A DNA stretch of 64,000 nucleotides from Leadbetterella byssophila_A (GTDB lineage Bacteria; Bacteroidota; Bacteroidia; Cytophagales; Spirosomataceae). The translations under genes and the position numbers were made by a program. This document shows, in pieces, positions 58,856-64,000 of the stretch. The notes under the pieces are model-generated. The model had not been told where the DNA came from. It was given only the letters and a program-made list of their open reading frames with translations, and did no database searches. The stretch is from contig JBEBRR010000006.1 of NCBI GenBank assembly GCA_040394735.1, positions 1 through 64,000 of the forward strand, given 5' to 3'. Numbering within the stretch: the first letter of the stretch is position 1; the number at the start of each line of letters is the position of its first letter.

Positions 58856-59423
58856 AAAACAGGAAAACTCCCCGTTCCGAAAGGCATTCCAGCGCAAGTG
58901 CATCTGTGTGATGCAGAATCAGGGCGTCTTCTTCTTTCACAAAACGGTTCTCTATCTCGAAATTCCCGGTCAGCACATAGATCAGGCAATCACAGATCCT
59001 GTTAAAAGCCGGCGCGGCTTCCTGGCGGTAGCGGAAGGAGCCCAGCGAAGGCAGCCCGGAATTAAATGTATTGACCTCTATTTCAGCAACCATTGCCCGG
59101 GTAGGCAACGGTTTTCTAAAAACGAGTTCCAGAAACCGGCTCTCGTGATCAGCAGATGCATTTTGCAACGTGCAGGCCGGTGGAATAATACAGGCCAGTT
59201 CGCCGGGCACAAGCACATTTTCCCTATCCATTTCCAGGCCTCCCTGAACAGGAATGAGTATGCTATTTTCAGAAGAGTGTGTGCTGAAGGACTTCCCGGC
59301 AGCCAGGCGTATCTCCGAAAGCATGCTGACGGGTTCAAACGGCATTTCCGGGAAATATTTCCGGGTATGATCCGTTTGCATTTCCGTTTGGCCTGTTTCC
59401 CCGATCAGGATATACCCCTCCAT
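58845..59423 (-). CDS. pirin-like cupin protein
   Basis: A 192-residue protein without signal peptide, of two cupin-like halves. The first, around SILIPVQGGLEM and LACIIPPACTLQNAS, and the second, around LIYVLTGNFEIENRFVKEEDALILHHTDALALE, follow the pirin/YhaK arrangement, in which only part of the metal ligands remain. It overlaps the 3' end of the ABC gene by 11 bases on the opposite strand and its start overlaps the stop of the dioxygenase-like gene (TGATG), so translation is coupled with it. Some pirins have quercetinase activity. Function here is unknown. Confidence 0.75.
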   Translation of the reverse strand: MEGYILIGETGQTEMQTDHTRKYFPEMPFEPVSMLSEIRLAAGKSFSTHSSENSILIPVQGGLEMDRENVLVPGELACIIPPACTLQNASADHESRFLELVFRKPLPTRAMVAEIEVNTFNSGLPSLGSFRYRQEAAPAFNRICDCLIYVLTGNFEIENRFVKEEDALILHHTDALALECLSERGVFLFFRV

Positions 59424-60151
59424 CAGGCGGTGACCACTATAGTATGGGTGAGCCTGTAGCCCTCCGAAATGCTTCCGCTGACAGAAGCCAGTTCATTGGC
59501 GTAACCGTCGCCAAAGACATTGTCTCTTTCATTGGTGGTATCCTGCAGTCCGTGGCTTTTGTAATCGGCAGCGGCAGAGTAAACCGCATCACATACTGTT
59601 TTGGGAAATGCTATTTGTGTAACCAGGAGAGATCTGCCGGAAGAAGTGTATACATGAACGTGAATATGAGGTGCCCGGCCTGCATACCAGCCGGGAAATA
59701 TACTTGTGAATCCTGTTTTCCCCTCTGCATTGGTGGTTTGCCTGCCCCTGAGCCAGCTGGCACCGGTATAGTTGGTGCTTTGCATCTGGGTGCTGCCGTA
59801 CTGTGAGTAGTTCCCCTGGGCATCGCAATGCCAGATATCAACCAGGACGTTTTCGAGGGCTCCGCATCCCGTAGTATAATTTTTAATGGTAATTTCTATA
59901 TCTGTTTTTACCCCGGGCCGGTCTCCGGTGATATTGCTCATAACCAGTGACGATGGATTTTTAATAGGGAAAGGCCCTTCGGTCTCGCTGTTGGTTACCT
60001 GGCAGTCAGATGAGGAACTGCCGTTTGACGACCCCTGTTCATCTGCCGTATCGGAATTACCGCTGTCAACCGTTTCGTCTGAGCAGGACAGCAGGACAGG
60101 CACAATGGAAAGCATTCCTATACTTTTCTTTAGAAATTCTTTGCGATGCAT
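59423..60151 (-). CDS. exported intradiol ring-cleavage dioxygenase-like protein
   Basis: A 242-residue protein with a signal and lipobox-like sequence (LSIVPVLLSC, C near 23), then a serine/aspartate-rich linker (about 28-50) and a beta-sandwich of the intradiol dioxygenase type. The likely iron ligands are Tyr in GNYSQYG, Tyr in FPGWYAGRAPHIHVHVY and the two histidines in that motif. Known intradiol dioxygenases are cytoplasmic and cleave catechols; exported family members of unknown substrate occur in Bacteroidota. Its stop overlaps the start of the pirin-like gene. Confidence 0.85.
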   Translation of the reverse strand: MHRKEFLKKSIGMLSIVPVLLSCSDETVDSGNSDTADEQGSSNGSSSSDCQVTNSETEGPFPIKNPSSLVMSNITGDRPGVKTDIEITIKNYTTGCGALENVLVDIWHCDAQGNYSQYGSTQMQSTNYTGASWLRGRQTTNAEGKTGFTSIFPGWYAGRAPHIHVHVYTSSGRSLLVTQIAFPKTVCDAVYSAAADYKSHGLQDTTNERDNVFGDGYANELASVSGSISEGYRLTHTIVVTA

Positions 60152-60244
60152 ATTTGTGAATATTAATAGTGAAAAGAACTACCCAATGTATGTTTTGAAA
60201 TTAGTTACGGCCCGCAGAGCGGCAGCGTTGCCTTCGGATGTAAA

Positions 60245-60302
60245 TATTCCCGGGCGGATCTGCCCGTGTCTAAGCTGTGCCTGCTTTCATCTGCCGGGAA
60301 TA
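60245..60302. repeat. intergenic palindrome with nested stem
   Basis: TATTCCCGG (60245-60253) and CCGGGAATA (60294-60302) are perfect reverse complements; within lies a short GGGC-GGATCT-GCCC stem. It lies between the divergent dioxygenase-like and DUF4920 genes and could be a regulatory site. Confidence 0.6.
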
Positions 60303-60329
60303 AGTATAGAATAATTCTAAATAAAGCCA

Positions 60330-60360
60330 TTGTATAACCCATTATTAATAAGTACTTTTG
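60330..60360 (+). promoter_or_regulatory. promoter of the DUF4920 gene
   Basis: TTG at 60330-60332 and TACTTTTG at 60353-60360 are separated by 20 bases; the ATG at 60381 follows by 20 bases. In-frame upstream starts at 60330 would lie in the -33 region and are rejected. Confidence 0.65.
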
Positions 60361-60380
60361 TGAAAAAACTTCAAGCTAAT

Positions 60381-60833
60381 ATGAAAAAAATACTTTTCAG
60401 CTCGTTTCTGATGATCTGTACGGTAATGGCCTTCGGCCAGAAGTATGAATCTTTCGGTAAGAAAATTACTGCCAAAGGGGCTGCACCGGTTTCCACTCTG
60501 GAAGGAAAAAAAGAATTTAACGGCGAAGTGGTGAAAGTAGAAGGGGAAGTGGAGTCGGTTTGCCAGATGAAAGGCTGCTGGATGAGGATCAGGAAGTCTG
60601 ACGGCACCACCATGATGGTGAAGTTCAAGGATTACGACTTCTTCGTGCCCAAGGATATCGCCGGTAAAAAGGTGATTTTTGAAGGTGTTCCTTCTGTGAA
60701 AACACTTTCCGTAGCAGAACAAAGGCATTATGCTGAAGATGCCAAGAAATCGAAGGAAGAAATCGAGAAGATCACCCAGGACAAGGTAGATCTGACTTTT
60801 CTTGCCGAAGGAGTTCTTGTTCAGAAAAATTAA
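60381..60833 (+). CDS. DUF4920 domain exported protein
   Basis: A 150-residue exported protein of the DUF4920 family (function unknown). The signal peptide is MKKILFSSFLMICTVMAFGQ. The core is a small OB-like beta domain with VVKVEGEVESVCQMKGCWMRIRKSDG, VKFKDYDFFVPKDIAGKKVIFEGV and paired cysteines in CQMKGCW, which might bind metal. The start at 60381 follows the promoter. Its stop shares the palindromic TTAA with the convergent uvrB stop, so the two genes overlap by 4 bases. Confidence 0.85.
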   Translation: MKKILFSSFLMICTVMAFGQKYESFGKKITAKGAAPVSTLEGKKEFNGEVVKVEGEVESVCQMKGCWMRIRKSDGTTMMVKFKDYDFFVPKDIAGKKVIFEGVPSVKTLSVAEQRHYAEDAKKSKEEIEKITQDKVDLTFLAEGVLVQKN

Positions 60834-62854
60834 CTCAGACCTGAAATACGCTCCTGTAGCTGGAGCATTTCATCCCTGAAACGGGCCGCCTGCAGAAAAT
60901 TCAGTTCGCCGGCGGCCTTTTCCATATTGGCTTTTGCCTCCTGCATCAGTTTTTCCAGCTGCGGTTTATTCATATACGCCACCACCGGGTCTGCCGCAAT
61001 ATGGGTTTGCTCCGGTTCAACATAATATCCTTTGGCTACCGGTTTGAAATCGGCAATGGATGTCTGTTCCAGGATAGCCTCTTTGCTTTTAAGAATGGTT
61101 TGGGGCGTGATACCGTGGTCGGTATTGTATTCCATCTGGATGGCCCTTCTTCTCATGGTTTCATCAATAGCGGTCTGCATCGACCCTGTTATCCTGTCGG
61201 CATACATGATCACTTTACCGTTAGAGTTTCTGGCGGCCCTTCCGATGGTCTGGATAAGCGAGCGGTTATCGCGCAGGAAGCCTTCTTTGTCGGCGTCCAT
61301 GATGGCCACGAGAGATACCTCCGGGAGATCCAGCCCCTCCCGCAGCAGGTTAACTCCCACCAGCACGTCTATAACGCCCAGCCGCAGCTCCCGGAGAATT
61401 TCCACTCTTTCCATGGTTTTTATTTCGGAATGGATATACCGCACTTTGATGCCTACGCGCTCCAGGTAGCGGCTGAGCTCTTCGGCCATGCGTTTGGTAA
61501 GGGTGGTCACCAGTACGCGTTCTTCTTTTTTGATCCGGTCGTTAATCTCTTCCAGGAGGTCGTCTATCTGGTTGAGGCTGGGCCTCACATCGATCTCGGG
61601 GTCGAGGAGGCCGGTAGGACGGATAATCTGCTCCACCACCACTCCCCCGGCTTTGTTCAGCTCATAATTGGCCGGAGTGGCGCTGACATAGATAGTGCGG
61701 GGGGTGAGCTCCTCGAACTCCTGGAAAGTGAGCGGGCGGTTGTCAAGCGCCGAAGGAAGCCGGAATCCGTATTCCACCAGCGAGGTCTTCCGGGAGCGGT
61801 CACCCCCGTACATGGCCGTGATCTGCGGAATGCTTACGTGGCTTTCATCAATGACCAGCAGGAAATCATCCTGGAAGTAGTCCAGGAGGCAGAAAGGCCT
61901 TTCGCCGGGCATCCGCCGGTCGAAATACCTGGAATAGTTCTCGATACCATTGCAGTAGCCCAGCTCCCGCATCATTTCAAGGTCAAATTCCGTGCGTTCC
62001 TGGATCCGTTCCGCTTCTGTTTTCTTCCCATCATTTTCAAAATACTGGATCTGGGTCACCAGGTCATCCTGGATCTGGCGGATAGCGGTCTGCATCACAT
62101 CTTTTCCCGTCACAAAGAGATTGGCCGGGAAAATGGCTACTTTATTTTCGGGGCGGATCTTTTTGCCCGACAGGGGCTCTATCATATGGATATCTTCCAC
62201 CTCGTCCCCCCAGAAGATAATCCGGTAAGCAAAGTCGGCGTAGCCGGGATATACATCTACGGTATCGCCTTTTACACGGAAAGTGCCCCGGTTGAATTCC
62301 GCTTCCGTACGTGAATAAAGGATGGAGACCAGGTCATACAGGAGGCGGTTCCGGCTTATGGTATCGCCTTTATTGACCCTGACAATACTCTGTTTGAATT
62401 CATTCGGGTTACCGGCACCGTAAATACAGGAAACGGAGGCCACCACGATGACATCTTTGCGGCCCGACATCAGGGAAGATACGGCCGAGAGCCGCAGCTT
62501 ATCGATCTCCTGGTTGATCATCAGGTCTTTTTCAATATAGGTGTTGGTGGAGGCGATATAGGCTTCCGGCTGGTAATAATCGTAATAGGAAATGAAGTAC
62601 TCCACGGCATTTTCCGGGAAAAACTGCCGGAATTCGCCGTATAGCTGTGCCGCCAGCGTCTTATTATGGCTGAGAATAAGCACGGGCATACCCAGCCGCT
62701 GGATGGCATTGGCGATGGTAAAGGTTTTACCGCTACCCGTAACGCCCAGGAGAACGGTGGCTTTTTCGCCGGATTCAACGGACCGGACCAACTGTTTGAT
62801 AGCCTGGGGCTGATCGCCGGTAGGCTTAAACTCGGATGTGATCTTGAAGCTCAT
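60830..62854 (-). CDS. uvrB: excinuclease ABC subunit B
   Basis: The 674-residue DNA-damage verification helicase of nucleotide excision repair. Walker A LLGVTGSGKTFTIANAI (about 36-52), the beta-hairpin YYDYYQPEAYIASTNTYIEKD, motif II VIDESHVSIPQI, FLRDNRSLIQTIGRAARN with the Arg fingers, and the C-terminal UVR domain (about 630-665) for UvrC binding with LEKLMQEAKANMEKAA. Length is standard. Convergent with DUF4920, sharing the TTAA stop overlap. No other uvr gene is nearby. Confidence 0.98.
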   Translation of the reverse strand: MSFKITSEFKPTGDQPQAIKQLVRSVESGEKATVLLGVTGSGKTFTIANAIQRLGMPVLILSHNKTLAAQLYGEFRQFFPENAVEYFISYYDYYQPEAYIASTNTYIEKDLMINQEIDKLRLSAVSSLMSGRKDVIVVASVSCIYGAGNPNEFKQSIVRVNKGDTISRNRLLYDLVSILYSRTEAEFNRGTFRVKGDTVDVYPGYADFAYRIIFWGDEVEDIHMIEPLSGKKIRPENKVAIFPANLFVTGKDVMQTAIRQIQDDLVTQIQYFENDGKKTEAERIQERTEFDLEMMRELGYCNGIENYSRYFDRRMPGERPFCLLDYFQDDFLLVIDESHVSIPQITAMYGGDRSRKTSLVEYGFRLPSALDNRPLTFQEFEELTPRTIYVSATPANYELNKAGGVVVEQIIRPTGLLDPEIDVRPSLNQIDDLLEEINDRIKKEERVLVTTLTKRMAEELSRYLERVGIKVRYIHSEIKTMERVEILRELRLGVIDVLVGVNLLREGLDLPEVSLVAIMDADKEGFLRDNRSLIQTIGRAARNSNGKVIMYADRITGSMQTAIDETMRRRAIQMEYNTDHGITPQTILKSKEAILEQTSIADFKPVAKGYYVEPEQTHIAADPVVAYMNKPQLEKLMQEAKANMEKAAGELNFLQAARFRDEMLQLQERISGLS

Positions 62855-62993
62855 AATACAAAGTTAAACGATCCCGGCTTTGCTTGCTAATTTAATTAAA
62901 GCGGCAATGGTGCGACCTCCCTTTTTCAGGTGATTTTTGGGGTCTTGCAAAATACCGGGAATAGGGGATTGATCCGGATAGGAATTCCGGTGA

Positions 62994-63114
62994 ACTTTAC
63001 ATAATCCAATTTAAAGAGATGAAACAGCCATGAGCTATCAGTCAGATTAATACACACCGGGCGGCGCTCTGCCAACCGCGTGATGAATAAGTCTGACAGC
63101 TAAATTTTATATAC
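62994..63114. other. intergenic region with shared repeat strings
   Basis: Between uvrB (minus) and the last gene. It holds CATAATCC and ATTTAAAGAGAT (also near 45100-45131) and the imperfect inverted pair AGCTATCAGTCAGA and TCTGACAGCT. Its last 22 bases (63093-63114) repeat those before the EEP gene (38360-38381). No further gene is seen from 62855 on. Confidence 0.55.
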
Positions 63115-64000
63115 ATGAAGAAATACATTACAACAGCCTGCCTGCTTCTAGTGATCATGAGCGCTTATGCACAACGAAGCAGGAATTCTCAGTTGGAAGA
63201 CAGCATCTTTACCTGGAAGGGGATTCCTGAGTTGAGACCGGCCGATTACCCGAGAACTTTTAAGCCGGCCCAGTTAAAGCACCCGGAGCTTTTTTCGCAA
63301 TGGCTCCAGAAGAGTTATATTCCTGTCGGTGCACTGGATTTTTCGTATGCCGTGGCAGAACCCAATAAGAAAGAGGATGTGATCCCTTACAGCACGGGCA
63401 TCAATGCGGCCATGTGGCGTGCCGTATGGGATAATACCGGTACAAAAGTGATCCGGCAGCCCCATTCGGAAAACCCTGTCTGGATGTTGACCAATTACAT
63501 TATCGATGCGCAGCCTGTCCGCATGCTTACCATTCCGGGGCGTGCTGTTTTTATGCGGCGTTCACCGGAAATCGAAAAAGCATTTATGGGTAGCAGTGAG
63601 CGGAGAAACCGGTTGGTCAGGCAGCTGCAATTGGAAAACCACCCGCAGATCGGTAAATATATCATCCAGTACTACGGTTGCGACGGTGACGGCTGCCAGC
63701 CCCGTGTAGCCGTTTACGTGGCTCCCGGTAACCGGCTCCCGATTCGTCAGCTGACCCGTGGGGAAGTGCTGGAGCTTATTGAAAAAGCCATACCTGCCGA
63801 AATTACAGCAGTAAAAAACAATTTAAAATCCGTTCACGGAAACCGGCCTCCCACCCTGCAGGAAGAATACAGGCGCTTTGATGAAGCCGTATTGCCCAAG
63901 TGGAGATCCAACCTTGAAAATCTGAAAAAGCAATATGCCGGCAGTTTACATATACCTGCCGAAATGCGGGACGGGAACGGGATTGAAATGACAGATATCT
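63115..64000 (+). CDS. exported hypothetical protein, 3' end outside window
   Basis: An open frame from ATG 63115 runs for 295 codons off the end of the window without a stop. The signal peptide is MKKYITTACLLLVIMSAYAQ. The mature part begins RSRNSQLEDSIFTWKGIPEL and has a compact region with two cysteines in YYGCDGDGCQPRVAVYVAPG (near residue 208), perhaps a disulfide. A helical stretch follows (LTRGEVLELIEKAIPAEI, EEYRRFDEAVLPKWRSNLENLKKQY). I do not recognise the family; it may be a cell-surface or periplasmic protein. A CTGACAGCTAAATTTTA repeat precedes the start. Confidence 0.75.
   Translation, partial: MKKYITTACLLLVIMSAYAQRSRNSQLEDSIFTWKGIPELRPADYPRTFKPAQLKHPELFSQWLQKSYIPVGALDFSYAVAEPNKKEDVIPYSTGINAAMWRAVWDNTGTKVIRQPHSENPVWMLTNYIIDAQPVRMLTIPGRAVFMRRSPEIEKAFMGSSERRNRLVRQLQLENHPQIGKYIIQYYGCDGDGCQPRVAVYVAPGNRLPIRQLTRGEVLELIEKAIPAEITAVKNNLKSVHGNRPPTLQEEYRRFDEAVLPKWRSNLENLKKQYAGSLHIPAEMRDGNGIEMTDI

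Noticed and set aside
61001..62314. 437-codon open frame opposite uvrB
   Set aside because: Long antisense frame created by codon bias in uvrB; uvrB is certain by motifs and nothing in the antisense translation resembles a domain.

Overview
The window is a 64 kb piece of a Bacteroidota chromosome, most likely from the Cytophagales (Cytophagia). The evidence is an Oar-type TonB-dependent receptor, a secreted protein ending in a type IX secretion (T9SS) sorting domain, an LpxC-FabZ fusion, a type III pantothenate kinase, the order yceD-rpmF-plsX-fabH-efp-accB-accC, and many TAnnTTTG -7 promoter boxes in front of genes that mostly lack Shine-Dalgarno sequences. Base composition and coding style are even throughout. 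I see no prophage, insertion sequence, integron or CRISPR array; this is core chromosome with a few accessory surface genes.

Layout. 0.1-1.5 kb: proC and an Lrp/AsnC regulator. 1.5-4.3 kb (minus): a four-gene signalling operon of lipoprotein, seven-helix membrane protein, histidine kinase and LuxR-type response regulator. 4.5-6.0 kb (minus): yicC and a DUF4126 membrane protein. 6-15.4 kb: argS, a fused SpmA/SpmB-like membrane protein, a VanX-like dipeptidase, pheS, a T9SS-exported SGNH esterase, a SpoU-type RNA methyltransferase and ribBA. 15.5-15.7 kb (minus): a structured RNA gene with tRNA-like ends, its own -7 box and a strong terminator. 15.9-21.3 kb: a second Lrp regulator, a DUF1460 protein, aminopeptidase P, OsmC, a XerD-like recombinase and a TPR protein. 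21.3-26.5 kb: AMP nucleosidase, a lone HsdR_N-type nuclease domain, phosphohexomutase, a 56-aa membrane protein and small unknowns. 26.7-32.5 kb (minus): the fatty-acid/phospholipid operon with efp and an extra outer-membrane-like gene. 32.7-35.8 kb: coaX, nadD, gmk and an ECF sigma factor with a putative anti-sigma protein. 36-43.2 kb: a PcrA/UvrD helicase, a secreted EEP phosphatase/nuclease, and an MBOAT plus two SGNH-like proteins that look like a surface-glycan acylation module. 43.3-53.8 kb: gpmI, the Oar receptor, tsaE, alanine dehydrogenase, glycosylasparaginase and alpha-L-fucosidase. 53.7-58.9 kb: an HD phosphohydrolase followed by lpxD, lpxC-fabZ, lpxA and a lone ABC ATPase (lipid A synthesis). 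58.8-64 kb: a pirin-like cupin coupled to an intradiol dioxygenase-like protein, DUF4920, uvrB and a secreted protein cut by the window end.

The most unusual features lie between genes. At least six junctions carry long self-complementary elements (arms of 13-30 bases, perfect or nearly so). Their sequences differ from site to site, and two of them share a core while their outer arms changed in a compensated way. The tRNA-like RNA at 15.5-15.7 kb is the other item most worth testing. No complete undescribed multi-gene system can be proven from sequence alone; the four-gene sensor operon and the MBOAT/SGNH cluster are the best protein-coding candidates.
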